Shown: positions 23,353 to 35,470 of the stretch, one piece after another
Layout: each line of letters opens with the position of its first letter
Numbering within the stretch: position 1 is the stretch's first letter
Assembly (NCBI RefSeq): GCF_000276665.1
Contig: NW_004955463.1
Coordinates: 4,583,514-4,647,513, forward strand
DNA: 64,000 nt
Direction of reading: 5' to 3'
From: Chinchilla lanigera
Taxonomy: Eukaryota > Chordata > Mammalia > Rodentia > Chinchillidae
Notes under the pieces: generated by a model
Seen by the model: the letters and a program-made list of their open reading frames with translations, nothing else
What the model was told of the DNA's origin: nothing
Database searches by the model: none
Translations under genes and position numbers: made by a program

Positions 23353-23973
23353 TGATATAGGAGGAAAAACTCCCAATCTGAACGATATCTGGGTCGACGT
23401 CATGTTCTCTAAAATCGAAGAATGAATTTTAGGAGCAGCGGAGGTTAAGAGCAGAACGTATTTATTGAGGGAAAGAAAGTTTCTGTCTGAGAGAGGGACA
23501 AAAGGGGAGCCCCAATTGGGTCGCTCCGGGAATCTGTCTTTTTCAGGGATTTTATAGAACAAAACCACAGGTGAGGTGGGTTCAAGGTTGAGGGGAAAAT
23601 GGGAAATCACAAGGTGGGAGTGAGGTGGGACAAAACTATGGTCAGCCTATAAGAATTGTTAAGGTAAAACTGATTAAATCGGGATCAAATGGGGCTATGA
23701 GTCAGGTAGCAAGCTGGCATAAATATAGAACAGAGATTTTTTCCTGTAGGGGGTTGGGTCAGTGACTATTCAAGATGATTCCTACCTATTTAGAATGTCA
23801 ATCCTTGATGTCCATCCTTAGGGAGGTATGGGGATGCATTTGTTTAATCTTTTGTCTTGAGGTCTGGCCTGCAGCAAGTATCCATTTGCAAGGTATCTTG
23901 CCTTCCTTCTTGGCTCCTTGAAGGGCCTGGCCCTGTCTGACTGCCTATATTTCTAACTCAGCTGCCTATAACA
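23353..23973 (-). mobile_element. Solo ERV LTR, 621 bp, with matching ends and 4-bp duplication
   Basis: On the plus strand it begins tgatatagg and ends cctataaca, an inverted pair with one mismatch and TG/CA ends. It is flanked by TACC at 23349-23352 and 23974-23977. Read on the minus strand it has a TATA-like box at 23558-23549 (TTCTATAAAA) and a poly-A signal AATAAA at 23466-23461, about 90 bases apart, as in a retroviral LTR with a short R. Several CpGs remain (for example gggtcgacgtc). No internal retroviral sequence adjoins it. The 4-bp duplication fits gammaretrovirus-like ERV1. Confidence 0.88.
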
Positions 23974-23977
23974 TACC

Positions 23978-24699
23978 CATGCCTCGCACCTGAGTAGTGC
24001 TCAATTTAAAAATTAGCCAGACAATCGAGCAGAATTGTTCATGTCAGCCTGCTGGCAGCACCACCCTCTTTCTTAACCTCTGGCAGTGACAAAGATTATA
24101 TTAATACCGACCTTTGCAGGGGCAGGTAGATTAAATTAAATGCCTCAAAGAGTAAATTTGCTTCTCAGAAGAGCTAACATTAAGGTAGGTTAAAAGTTCA
24201 ACCCCAGGAAGAGCCTGGTACAGTTTGCTCTGCACCCAGGCAGCCTGCAGGGTTTTGGGACTGCTTGGCCTAGTTCCACCCTGGTAATAAAATGCCACCG
24301 AGGACCTGCTTTCCTTTTGACATTTCTGCCATTCAGGTGTTTTCCTCACGTTGATATGCTGAGCCTGGCTTCAAATTACATGCTGGGTCAATTAAATGGG
24401 AATTCATGGGCTTTCTATTCTTGCCCATAATTCTGTCTAAGCACAGCTGAAAGGGTGGGTGCTGTTTGCAGATGAAAAGAATCTGGGGCCAAACAGGCAG
24501 CTCGCAGCAGTGGCTACTGACCTTTAAATTCCTCCTTGCTGGGCTCCATGTGACAACATGTTCACATGCAAATACATGGGTTCCTCATTAGGACAGAGGA
24601 CACGGCATCTCCTAGTTGAGTTTAAGAAACTCTCCCCTGGGCTGTTGAGGTCAAGATAATGTTACAAAAACTTATACACAGAACTGGAGGTAAATCAGA
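23978..24699. other. Non-coding DNA, nothing recognised
   Basis: No named repeat or exon. The 72-codon minus-strand frame at 24131-24349 has no likeness. Confidence 0.4.
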
Positions 24700-24790
24700 G
24701 CCAGCAAAGTGAAGTGATTAAGAATCTAGAAGATTGGTTTCAGGGATTAAATACCTTGTCTGTCAATTGACCCAACCATGAGTCAAAATA
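24700..24790 (+). repeat. MIR-like fragment
   Basis: The run 'gccagcaaagtgaagtgattaagaatc' resembles the MIR start 'agcatagtggttaagagc'. It is short and diverged. Confidence 0.4.
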
Positions 24791-25039
24791 GATAGGAATG
24801 ACAACCATGCAAGGAATTCTGACAAGATAAAGTACCAGATAGGTAAGGCCCCATTAAGGGTCACACAGAGGTTATTTATAAATAAGTGAAGCCAGACTGC
24901 TTCCATTACTAGGTTTGAAGAAACAAAAGCTAACATATAACATTACTGAATATTAAGCAGGGGAACAGTCTCTCACCCATGTAAATGGATCAGATATTTT
25001 CAGTTACAAGTATAAGAAATTCATGGATTTCATTGATTA
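24791..25039. other. Non-coding DNA, nothing recognised
   Basis: No repeat or exon is recognised. Confidence 0.4.
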
Positions 25040-25150
25040 GTTGCTCAACAAATGTTTACTGGTGTTTCACAAATCCTAGGCACTGTGCTTATAATAGGTA
25101 ATAAGAATACACCCAACTTCAAGGAGTGTGTATTCCCTGCAACTTACACA
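25040..25150 (+). repeat. Ancient interspersed repeat fragment (class uncertain)
   Basis: The blocks 'gctcaacaaatgtttactgg', 'cctaggcactgtgct' and 'cttcaaggagtg' follow the same widespread ancient repeat seen near 37105 and 53545. Confidence 0.5.
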
Positions 25151-27179
25151 TAAAATGCTACTGCAGAGGTATATTCCTAACACAATGGTAACATAGTCAT
25201 AAGTGACATATGAGTAATATTTTGAGATTATGATTCTTTTATATAATTTAACATCTGCTTCCATATTATGAAATAGTTCTATTTTTAGACATCTAGAAAT
25301 AAGCTCTTTTCTCTTCCAATTTTTGGAGACTAACAAAGATAGGGAAGTTCATTTCCTAAGCAACTCATCAATATGTATATGGCTATTTATTTGCTACAAA
25401 CAAAATACCACATAGAGAAACTTCTTCTGGGAGTCCCTCACCCCTGTCCAGGCTCTGACTATGATGTCCTCAGAGTCCCAGGGTCATGATGGTCCCTGAA
25501 ATGAGGCCCGTCTAAGGAGCAGCCCTGGAGCTACAACACTCTTCCAAGAAAAGACTGGAACATGATCCAGAACCTAGAATCCATCCATTTAAATTCAATT
25601 CATATTTCATGGTAACAAATACACCCTTGATTATATTTAATTGAGCTATTTAGTGTATATGGTCATATGTTTTAAAAATTTGATTCTGTATTTCACATGT
25701 AGTCTCAAAACATTCTTTTTAATTATGAATCTCATTTTGAGAACCACAGAAAGTCATTATGGAACTAAAAACTCCTGAACCTGACTCTAGCTAAGTCTGC
25801 CTAAGTATGCTCTCGTCAACTGTACCTGAGTTCAGGAGAGATAACTGAGCACACCACCCTATAATGAGGCGCTTTAGAGAGAGGTAGGGCCTGACTATAA
25901 AATGGGCATGAGATTCCAACAGAGCCCTGATGCAGCCTCACAGGTGTTTACTGCATGGCATCTCAGCCCTGTAAGGGAGACCAAGGCAGCCCTGCACCCT
26001 GAGCTTAACAGGGAGTGGGTGGGAAGGAAGAGACACCAAAACCTTTGACAAGATAACTCTTCAGCATTACAAGCACAGCATCTGCACTCAGATTCCACTA
26101 CAGGGAAAGAGAAGAAGGTGGAGAGGGAGGTCCTGTGTCTCTCTTTCACCTCGCCTACGAATGCTCTGGAACGTGCCTTACGGTCCAATGAGCCAAGGTG
26201 GGTCTCCCACACAGCACCAAATATAATTTGGCTTTTTGCTTTGAATGTATTGGAATATTCTAAATTCAGCTCTCACCCCACACACTTTTTTAGGACTTAA
26301 AATTTTTAGCTGCTTCAGTAGTGATAAATCATGAGATGTGTTTATAACCATAGAAAGTCAATTACATTAACAAGCTCTCATGCCTTTGTGTTCAGGAACA
26401 AAAGCTAATACTCATGCACTATCTGTTCAGTGATTTCTAGATATCTTTCTTTCTCCCCATGTTAGTTGCCCAGTCTCTTGCAAGCCTCGTCCTCCAGTGT
26501 TTCCCTCAGCTCTCCAGATGTTAAATGGCTGTTCACCAAATTCTCAGAAGCAAAGAATGTAAATTAAACAAATCAAAAATAAGACATGTTGAATGTGAAA
26601 TCATTTAGTTACCTGTTGAGAACTTTTCAGCTATAAAAATAGCAAACTGCTGCTGCTTTTCCCAGTAGGTCCTCCAAACATGCCCTTTTCCTTAAAAAAA
26701 AAAAAAAAAAAAAAGTTTATTAGTATGTTTGTAGTACAAAGTGATTGCACTCACTGTAAGGAATCGGTACATGTATGTAACACATATTTCACTTCTCAAA
26801 AAATCAGTGGCTGTGACCTGCCTGGGAGAGTTGGGCATAGAGCTGTCCAGATCAAGTGTGAAAATTCACATGGCCTTGCAGAGCCCCATTTAGCTCTGGA
26901 AGCTACAATTTTACTGTTGTGCCTAATTTAAACAATATAGATTTTTAATAAATGGCCTAGAAGTTGAATTTCACAGATTAAACCATCAAAAATATATCTA
27001 ATTAGTCTTCTCATATGTTAAAATCCTGTAGTAAGTACTTTGAAAAAAACGAGGTTACTAAGTTTGTATTTTATTTTCATGATGGACTTCAGAATACAAA
27101 GAGATTTTCTTGGTGAAAATGCTTTGGAAATGTAAAAAACTCTTAGTGCAACTTTTTAGAAAATTCAGTAGTGATATAT
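25151..27179. other. Non-coding DNA with a poly-A run
   Basis: A run of about 20 A lies at 26695-26714, without a recognisable SINE or gene copy before it. The 105-codon minus-strand frame at 25895-26212 is Cys/Ser-rich, has no known likeness, and is not called. Confidence 0.4.
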
Positions 27180-27560
27180 TGCTGTAGGAAAAAAATGCCC
27201 CTCAAAAATGTAGCTGCTTAAAACCACAGAAATGATATTTCATATGGGTTCTGAGGGTCCAGAATCCGGGAATAGGTTAGCTGTGAGGTCCTGGCTTGAG
27301 CACGCTCACTGAGCTGCAGTTAAGTGTCAGCAGGGGCTGCAACCCCTGAAAGCTGAACTGCGGCTGGGGCCGGGCTCCTTCTCAGAGCTGCTAGCAGGAG
27401 GCCTCAGCTCTTCCCACTCAGCACTCTCTGAGAAACCACTCACAACTTGGCTTCCCCGGAGTTCCCGCCTGCATGAGGATGAGGCAAACAAGACAGAGCC
27501 AGAGAAGTTTATAACGTACTCTTGGAAGAGACATCCCGTCACTTCTCTGTGTCCTATTGT
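27180..27560 (-). mobile_element. Old LTR related to MLT1, tentative
   Basis: On the plus strand the order 'gcccctcaaaaatgtagctgcttaaaacca', 'agcaggaggcctcagctc', 'agacatcccgtcacttctctg', 'gtcctattgttga' resembles the antisense of an old MaLR/MLT-type LTR. It is GC-richer than its surroundings. Ends are not defined. Confidence 0.45.
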
Positions 27561-27949
27561 TGATAAAGTGTGGATCCCGTGGTACTGTACAAAGTGCAAG
27601 TCCCAGAAGGTGAGAGACTCGTTTCCAGAAAAAGCAAATTTAATGGATGAGCCTTTTCAGAAGCCTTGTCCGGTGGTCTTTTGTACATTCGTATGAAGAT
27701 TAAGAAGATAGTTTTCCCTGTGGGGAATTTTGAAGGCAGAGCCACCAACTTGAGATGAAAAGCAATCAACTAATAGAGAAATGAATTAAAACATTCAAGT
27801 GAGGAACTAACAAAGGTATCCGCTACTGAAATTATTTAGGAGACAGATAGTCAAGTGTTTGGTTTTCAAAGGAAATAACAGAACATTTGTTTCACAAGTC
27901 TTGGGTTTTCTCCTTAAGGGCTGTTCCTACTGATCAGGTATGTAGGCAG
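27561..27949. other. Non-coding DNA, nothing recognised
   Basis: No repeat or exon was recognised. Confidence 0.4.
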
Positions 27950-28080
27950 GAAGGCAGATAGTCAAGCAGGGAGGAAGGAAAGAAGGAAGAAGGGAAGGAA
28001 AGAAGAAAAAAGGGAAGGAAGAAGGAGGGAAGGAAGGGAAAGAGGAAGGAAAAAGTGAAGGGGGAAAGAGGGAAGAAGTA
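27950..28080. repeat. Polypurine tract, (GGAA)n-like
   Basis: About 130 bases dominated by GGAA, GAAA and AGGG units on the plus strand, purine-only over most of 27984-28076. The minus-strand 67-codon frame rich in Phe, Leu and Ser is an artefact of it. Confidence 0.92.
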
Positions 28081-29024
28081 TACTAGTAAAAGTATTTTTG
28101 GTGAACTTGAATATGTACTTGATGGCTGGGCTTGCAAAACTGATGGCTATCTGACTGCCTAAGAAATCTGGAAGTTAAGTTGCTGGTGAGCTGGCAGCCA
28201 CTTTGTGCAGAACACTTGCTGGTTCAGGATTGCTCAGAGCTTGGGAGGAGAATTTACAAACATTTCTTATAGAGTAGAAGAGGATTCAGAGGGAGAAGGA
28301 ACGATCCTAAATCCTTTAAAACAAAATGGTAGCCACCCTGAAGAGGAAACAGACCTATGGGATAGTCTACATAGCCTAAACTAATTGTTTTTTAAAAAGG
28401 CAGAAATAAGTTCTAAACATGGAGCACCCAGGTTATGAAAGGGAATTAGCCGTAGTGTAGGAATTGCTTTCTTAGGAGCACAGCAAGAAGGTCTCCAAAT
28501 AATCCCCCATATGGCTGACAGAGGACAGGGTCAATTTTAAATATCCATAGGTCCAGAGAGGGTGAGCCACCTTAGACTGGTAATCACTGAGGAAGAACTT
28601 TCCAGAACTCCTTTTCCCTCTGCCCTCTCCTTGCCTGAACCCTCGCCCCAAGCCACACTCCAGCAACCAAACAGCTCTCAGGGAACCCAGGTGGGACAGG
28701 CAGGATTTAACATGAACTCATCTGAAGTTAATAGGACTGGACATTTCCTATGAGGGAAAATGTGGTATATTATTACATATGTGTCACAAAGTAATCAAAG
28801 AGCTTTCTTTTACCTCGGAGTGACCAAACCAAATCAAGAGAGTAGTCCAGTTTTTAGTCTATGGGCAGGGTTATGAAGGGACACCGGAAGACAAGGCTAC
28901 ATATCTGATTATATCTCATGGCTTCTTCTTGTTCATTTGTAGATTTCATTAGCGATTTTCTGAGTTTGAAATCAGGGTCATTTTCAATATGAAGCATCTG
29001 ACTACTGACTAGTTATAGTTAGTA
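28081..29024. other. Non-coding DNA, nothing recognised
   Basis: No named repeat. Short frames on opposite strands at 28472-28666 and 28562-28753 are mutual shadows. Confidence 0.4.
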
Positions 29025-29380
29025 TTGTCTGTTAGGTTTGGCACCAGCTAGAGCATGAGACAGAGGTGAGAAAAACAAGCCTTTATTGCCGGCGTGGGAG
29101 AGTCGCAGGAGATTGCAAGGACCCTGAAGGGAGGGGCCGGGTGTGTTGGCTCATAGAGAGGCAGTTGAGGTAATAGTGAGGGGAAGGTATGTAAGGTGCT
29201 GTGGTAGAATTGGATTGGATGGGGTTGGTACGTGTGCGAAAAAAGCGGGAAGTTTATTTTGGGGTCTGAAGAAGAACTAGGAAGTGTGTCTGGTGAGCAT
29301 GATGTGGCAGTTTTGATTGGAGCCATTTTGGGTCAGGTGCCATTTTGTGATTCTAGGTATCTATCACTGTCTGCATTGTC
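29025..29380 (-). mobile_element. Solo ERV LTR, 346 bp, with 5-bp duplication
   Basis: The LTR runs from 29030 (tgttagg) to 29375 (gtctgca), with TG/CA ends and the duplication ttgtc at 29025-29029 and 29376-29380. On the minus strand there is an AATAAA signal at 29087-29082, a CCAAT box near 29320, and retained CpGs around 29090-29103 and 29230-29246. No internal retroviral sequence adjoins it. The ends share only two bases of inverted repeat, so the boundary is less certain than for the LTR at 23353. Confidence 0.7.
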
Positions 29381-30231
29381 CGAAATGACAACTAGAGAGA
29401 ACAGCAAGTGAACCACACAATAAATGTCCATCTTGTCATGCGGCTGTAGAATGGAGCCTCTGATGTCAGTGTCTTCTCAAGGCCTTGTGATGAGGCCTTA
29501 CCCACATACATAAAGACCAAGAATGTAAACTGCCTTCAATTATTGACTCTTCACCCATTGTTTACTTCAACCACTTACTCATTCAATAATACTTCAGAGC
29601 CCCTAAAGCCCCTCCTCCCGCTCCTCCTGGAAAACCTGTGTCACTGGATTTTGGGTGAGTGGCTTTCTCTACCTCCATGACTTCTTCCAGGTTCTAGCAG
29701 CTGCCTTCAGCTAGAGGGCGGATTCCCTGCAAGATATATATGGAGAGGGTTTAGTAAAACTGGGTATTGTGTGTAAATATGTAATGAATCAGGTGCCTAC
29801 TTTTCTATTATATATTTACTTATTTTTATATAGATATAGAGGTATACACATGTGCATCATGCTTATGTTTACATGTACATATACAGAGATTATTGATAAC
29901 AGAGAAATATGCGGAATCTGGAAAGTTTGAATAAAAATGGTCTTTTACATTTTCATTAAATTTACAGAATGCTACCTGTTTATTTCTCCTAAGAAAACTA
30001 TCTTCTGATCTTATCACACAACTCTCACACATCTTGTGAATATTACAAAATCAATATCATTTAATTCAAAGATAAATAAATAAATAAATAAATAATAAAG
30101 CCGCCTGTGGCATGGAGGATTTTAAACAACACTTTTTCATCTTAGGTGTTAGTTAGGATTTTCGCATATATTTATATATCAAAACATCTGGATATTTAAT
30201 AGGTCTGAAATTAATTCAGGTTTATAGCAGG
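29381..30231. other. Non-coding DNA with short AT repeats
   Basis: A (TAAA)n run lies at about 30072-30096. Nothing else is recognised. Confidence 0.4.
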
Positions 30232-30631
30232 TGTATTAGCCAGCTTTCACATCCCTGAGATGAAATTCATGGTACCTGTGAAACAAAGGAGAAGAGGTTA
30301 GTTGGCATGGATTCAGGTCATGGTTGGTTGGTTCCAAGGTAAAGGCAGCATGGCAGAACACCCTGGCAGGAAACAGCTGTTCAACCCATGGCAGCCAGGA
30401 AGCAGGAGAGGAGGGCACCAGGGAAAGAATACCCCCTCAGGTCACACCACTGGTGGCTGGCTTCTTGCAGCCAGGCACCCGCCTCTTCTAACATCGCATC
30501 CAGCTAGAACTCATTGATGCATTAATCTGCCGATGAAGATAGCAACCCCATGATCTGATCACTTTCCAAAAGCCCTACCTTGGGACATATGAGACTCTGG
30601 GGGGAGGACATTTTAGATATCAATCATAACA
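30232..30631 (-). mobile_element. MaLR-type solo LTR, 400 bp
   Basis: On the plus strand it begins tgtattagccagctttc and ends atcaatcataaca, i.e. TGTTATGATT...TAATACA on the minus strand. Internal blocks such as 'ccatggcagccaggaagcagg' match the other MaLR LTRs here. The two opposite-strand frames inside it are shadows. Confidence 0.88.
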
Positions 30632-32824
30632 GTAAGAAATAAGGATGCGCCCAGTCACCATTTCAAACAAATAGCCCAGTGGATCAGCAAATTTTTTTTA
30701 ATGTCATATATTGAATAGCTCACACTTGTCTCACTTATTGGAAAGGAAATCTTTAACATATACTTCATTTCCATGCCTCTGTTTCCGTGTGTTGCTGAGC
30801 TCTATATCCATGCCAGTATAAAACTGCTGCGAGTACTGTCATGTTAAAGTGCATTTTCTTATCTGGTAATCACTTAGTCCTTAAACCCTCTTATTGATCC
30901 AACTTCTCCCCAAACACAAAACCTTCACTTCCTTTCTAAACCTGGGCCTCCCTCCTAACCTCCTAACACTCAACTCAAGCAGAGGAAACCAGTTTCAGCA
31001 GCAAATCAGAAAGTAAAAGCAGCAGAGCCTTTTGATGGGTCACAGCTTTGCTACTTACAAGCAGTGCAATGTGACCACTGAAACCTGATCATCATTAAAG
31101 CTGTATAATAGTTGAATCATTTTTAGAGAATGATAAACAGCAACCATAGCATCATTGTCCAGAACACATCTTGAAACCTGGGCATTAGGCTGGCGCCACC
31201 TCTGGCCAGGAGCATCCCCTGAGAACAGCTGGGTTCTGAATCACGGGAAGGGTGGCGGTTGTGAGAACACACAAGGGCAGCTGATGGTCATCTTTCAGTT
31301 TGTAGAGAAGTTGGCAAACTCTCTTTTGTAGACAAGGGGGTAAAAAAGACAGTAAAGAATGTCAGTCCTCAGCTCTATGCTCAAACGAGTTTTCTAGGAA
31401 AAAAAGAGTCCTCAAAATAAAAAAAAGTGGATTTGTAAGTAAGGAATGACTTACCAAAAAAATGTTTTTTGTTGCAAAGTTGTCTGCCATGTGAAAGATT
31501 TCTCTTTAGGTAGGAAGGTGAACAGAATCCTTCTGTGCATCAAGTGGGTCTTTTCTGTTTTGCAAATTTTGCTTTCCCTTCCTTGAAATCCTACAGCTCA
31601 TGGGGCTTTGACCACATTTCCAGTGACTGTGGAACTTCTGGCCTATACCAGACATTTGTCTTGCAACATTTCTCAAGCTGCCTTTTCTCTGAAGCTGTTA
31701 CTTCAATTTCTACCCAGAGTTCCTGAGTGCAGTGACTAGTCCTTGAAAGTATTTTTCTTTTACAGCATTTAGCCCCTTCCCCTGTATGTAAAAGTAGCTT
31801 CATTCATATTATGTATTGTTCTACGCTGTGCCAAGAAATTCAAAGTGCATTTCTAGGATCCTGTACCTGAAATACCATCTGTCTTATGGTGACTGTCTCT
31901 GCAACTTTCCTTCTTTCATTTCCCCTTCTCATTTGTTCCTCCCCATTATTTTTAAAGGAAAGAATAATCTTTTGTGGAAAGTAACCTTTTCTTCTTGTTG
32001 TGGTCAGAATTATAGACAGGAGGGAACAGATGGCTGACTTGTGATGAGATAAATTCAGGCTTCTGAAGCTTAACAAAGCTATTAAAAGGTAATTTATAGA
32101 AGATTTAGAAAAGCACGGGGCATTTGAGATTTTTTAAAGCCCCAGACACCCCGCGCTTGCCAAGTCTTGCCCACCAGCTCTCCCACCCGGTCTCTTCAGC
32201 AAAATGTGAGGTTGCCAAGGAACGTCAGACGCCCCCCCAGGCTGGGACTCTCCCAAGCCCTTGCTCAAGGCTGTACACGGTGACAGGCTGGCGCACCACT
32301 GTCTCCCAGCAAATGGTCTTGGCACTGTCCAGCTGCCTTGGTTGCCTCTCAGTGCACCTGGCTGTGGTCCCAGAACCCCTGGAGTGAGAGTTAAAGATGG
32401 TGTAATGCAGCACTGGGGTCTTTATCTCACTGTGGGGGAAATGCCTTGTTCAGATTCTCATTTTATTTTCCCCTCTCAGAAAAGCTCAGCTTGATGCTTC
32501 CTACACCTGCTCTGTTCCATTAGCATTTGTGTCCAGTCCTCTTTTTATTCTGTCCCTGGTTTCCTTTGAATAGAGATTTGAACAAAACAGCCCCATCTGC
32601 TTCCCTTAGCCTTTGTCCATAAAAGCAACCTGGGCCTACAACCACTGCTACGACAAGTGCCTCGGCCACTGCTGTGAGCCATGATGTTCACTGCCACACC
32701 AACCCCACACAGGACAGTCACCAGGATGCCAAGAGAACGTGCTGACTTGTTTTCTTCTGTAGTGATCATAATATACTTTATCCAGTTATTCTAGTTTATT
32801 GTCTGGCTTCCCCCTCCCCCAATG
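30632..32824. other. Non-coding DNA, no recognised repeat
   Basis: A long stretch without a named repeat, apart from a possible MIR-like piece near 31030-31080. It is GC-richer at 32140-32400, where several overlapping frames of 62-87 codons occur on both strands. None has a known likeness, so no gene is called. Confidence 0.4.
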
Positions 32825-32945
32825 TAATGTAACATCTTTGAGAACAAGGATCTTTGTGTATTTGGTTTACCAACTATACTCCAAGTTCCTACAATAGTGC
32901 CTGGCATACAGCATATCCTTAGCAAATATTTGTTGAATCAATAAG
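32825..32945 (+). repeat. L2 3' end fragment
   Basis: The order 'catctttgagaacaaggatctttgtgt', 'atagtgcctggcatacag' and 'aaatatttgttgaatcaata' is that of an L2 LINE 3' end. Confidence 0.8.
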
Positions 32946-33079
32946 TAGCAACTATTGTGTCCTTTGGATCTCTCAAATGAGAGATCACAAGGAACTTAAT
33001 TAGGTTAGTAATGTGGGGAAGAAGCAGAGAAAACCTCTAGCTATATTGATAAGGCTTCACAATTGATTGAAAATGCTGA

Positions 33080-33400
33080 GTAAAAGAGAATTAGCTAGAA
33101 TGAACATCAGGCTTGAATGGTTAACTGGGACAGGAGAGTAGCTGGTATGGGGGAAAGGGAAGATAAAGAATGATGAACTCAATTTAGAACATTTGTAGGT
33201 GGCATTGGCTACAGGAGTCTCAAGTGGAAACTGGTAGGTAGGTAGAATACCATCATAAGAATCCCTGGAGGAATCATAATGGATGCTGTAGAACACGAAG
33301 TCATCAGTGCATTGACTTAGTAATAATAAGTTAACACATGGGAGTAGATCTTAGTAGCCAGGAAGAACTGTACTTTATGCTATATGCTTACATAAGAGAG
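33080..33400 (+). repeat. Ancient long repeat, downstream portion
   Basis: Blocks such as 'gaatgatgaactcaatttagaacatttg', 'gtctcaagtggaaactggtagg' and 'cacgaagtcatcagtgca' follow the downstream portion of the same ancient repeat whose upstream part lies at 37105-37860. The class is unassigned. Confidence 0.5.
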
Positions 33401-33717
33401 AGGTTCCAGGTACATTTCAGAGAGGATAGCCAAGTGTGTCTATAATTTCAGATTTTATTTCCAAAGGGCAGTTTATCCTATGAGATGTGATCTATGACAT
33501 CCCAAAATGAAATAAAGCTTTTTGAAGTTTAAAGATAAAACATTCTTGGGATATTTACATTTTGTTAAACTAAAAAACACTAAAACACTCACAAAAATGA
33601 ACTCAATAATGTTCCTTATCTCAGATAATTATCTAAATGTTAATTAAAAGGCAAAAAAGATTTTCCCTCTAGACTAAAACTCCCCTCAGCTTCCTGCAGT
33701 CTTTTTAAAGGCATTAC
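33401..33717. other. AT-rich non-coding DNA, nothing recognised
   Basis: No repeat or exon recognised. Confidence 0.4.
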
Positions 33718-33830
33718 AGGAAAGCAAGTAATATTATCTGCCTTTAGAAGGAGGGCAGTTCACAAAGAGGTTAAAGTAATTCTCAAGGATTGGATAAAAG
33801 TCAGAGGGCAAGTCCTGGAACAAATCTTCA
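33718..33830 (+). repeat. MIR-like fragment
   Basis: The run 'cacaaagaggttaaagtaattctcaagg' followed by 'gtcagagggcaagtcctggaac' matches the MIR block 'agaggttaagtaacttgcccaagg...'. Confidence 0.5.
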
Positions 33831-35381
33831 AAATCTTGAATCCCAAGGCCCCCTAATGGAGGTCATACTTCTGGTCACACAGGGTAAGGCAGATTTATGA
33901 GACAATCAGAAGACACAGCAGTTATGTTAGACTTCTTGATTTGAACCCTAATTGTTCACTTACTTCTCTGCTACTTAAAAGTTGATCTCTTTTCATTATC
34001 TTAAAATGTGGATGATTTAGAGACCAAACCCACTTTTCCTTGGATGTCCTCTGGTCTTGGATCCTTCTAACCCAGGAGGATCGGGTTAGGATGTGGAGGG
34101 GATGTCCTTCTTTCTCTGTGGTGGAGAAAGGGTTCCAGAGTTGGTCTCATGATGCAAAGCAGAAAAATCATGAGGTAGGAACCTGGAAGTTGGACTAATG
34201 TTCTGGCTCTAGGGATCCAAACGACCCTGGGAATATTCACTCCCTGAGCTCTGATTTCTTTGTAGTATGAAAGGAAAAACCTAGGATTCATCTTTTGAGA
34301 CTAGTTCTCACTGCAAATGTCCACAACTGCATGCTAAATGAATAAGTGCATTTCAGTGGTATTGCCAAACCGTACTCAATTCCATCCAAATCAATCAAAA
34401 TGAATAAACATCCAATGCTGGCACCATTCTTGTTTACCAGAATTCTAGAGGCACCACATGGGTCAGTCTGGCCGTATAGGACAGTTCCCCAACTAAAAAA
34501 ACAGTGGAAATTAGCGGATAGGGCTTTGGGGTTCATGTCAGAATGAACATGCAAGTTGGGAAGTTGTTTATCTGGAAAATGGGCTTTGGGAAGTGTTGGC
34601 AAAGAGTCTTGTGGAACGACTGGGTGGTACATGGTTGGATTCTTCTCATGGTGTCTCAAGTCTCTAGGTAAACATCAGCAAGGAGTGAAGGGCAGAGCTC
34701 TTCATTCAGCTTTATATATAAATTAAAATTAATTTGGCACACTGCACCGCCTACAGAATGAAAACCAGAAACAGAGGACAGTAAAAGGAAGGTGAAGAAG
34801 TTATGGAGAAGCCACTTCATGTAAAACATGAGAGCCTTACCCAAATTTATGAGTGACAAGGTGGTCTTGAATAATGTGAAATGATATTTGGTTACATTAA
34901 AATACATTATGCCAAAAGCCAGAAATCTTTGCCCAAAACATTTTAACATTGCATCCCAGGAACACTGAGTCCTGATATAAAAATAAAATTGGGCGAAACA
35001 GTAAATGTTCACAACTGCAATTTTGTTCAAATCCAGTACAGAAACAATGATATACAAACAGTATGAAACATTTCCTAAAATCAGACACATGAAGCAATTG
35101 CATGTATGTATGTATATCAGCACTTATTGACAGCAATTAAAAGTAGTGTTTAAAAAACAAAAACTAAGCACAGACAGTACAGCAATTAGTGTGACTAATA
35201 TTTTTAAAATCCAGGTACAAGTATATTTTCTTGGGAAAATATCTGGAAGGATTTACATGATATGTACAGAATGATGTCTATTTTCGCATGATGGGATTTC
35301 ATATTTTACATTTTAAATGTTTCCCAACACATCCTAGCTGAACTTTCATTAAGTTCATGTACAAGTTTTTAAAAGTTAGTT
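33831..35381. other. Repeat-poor non-coding DNA with long minus-strand frames
   Basis: No repeat was recognised between about 34300 and 35380. Two minus-strand frames (155 codons at 34656-35123; 123 codons at 34288-34659) are long for chance, but the lower one starts at TTG, the compositions are Phe/Leu/Tyr- or Ser/His-rich, and neither resembles a family. The sequence reads more like an AT-rich untranslated region than coding DNA. Confidence 0.35.
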
Positions 35382-35470
35382 CTGGGGGCGAGAGATACAG
35401 CTCTCGTGGTAGAGTCCTTGCTTAGCATGTGCAACATTGTGAGTTTAATCTCCGGCAACAACAAAAATAA
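35382..35470 (+). mobile_element. Old ID-type SINE
   Basis: It carries 'tacagctctcgtggtagagtccttgcttagcatgtgcaac', 'gagtttaatctccgg' and a CAACAAAAATAAA tail. It is diverged from the young GGTACC-ending copies. Confidence 0.85.

Noticed and set aside
26680..26931. Poly-A run at 26695-26714 as the tail of a retrocopy
   Set aside because: Upstream sequence shows no gene or SINE body, and no target duplication was found.
32124..32430. CpG island or promoter in the GC-richer stretch
   Set aside because: Only a few CpGs over 300 bases, and no TATA, initiator or exon follows.
34288..35123. Two minus-strand frames that overlap by 4 bases, like translational coupling
   Set aside because: The lower frame starts at TTG rather than ATG, coupling has no meaning in nuclear DNA of a mammal, and neither peptide resembles a family.
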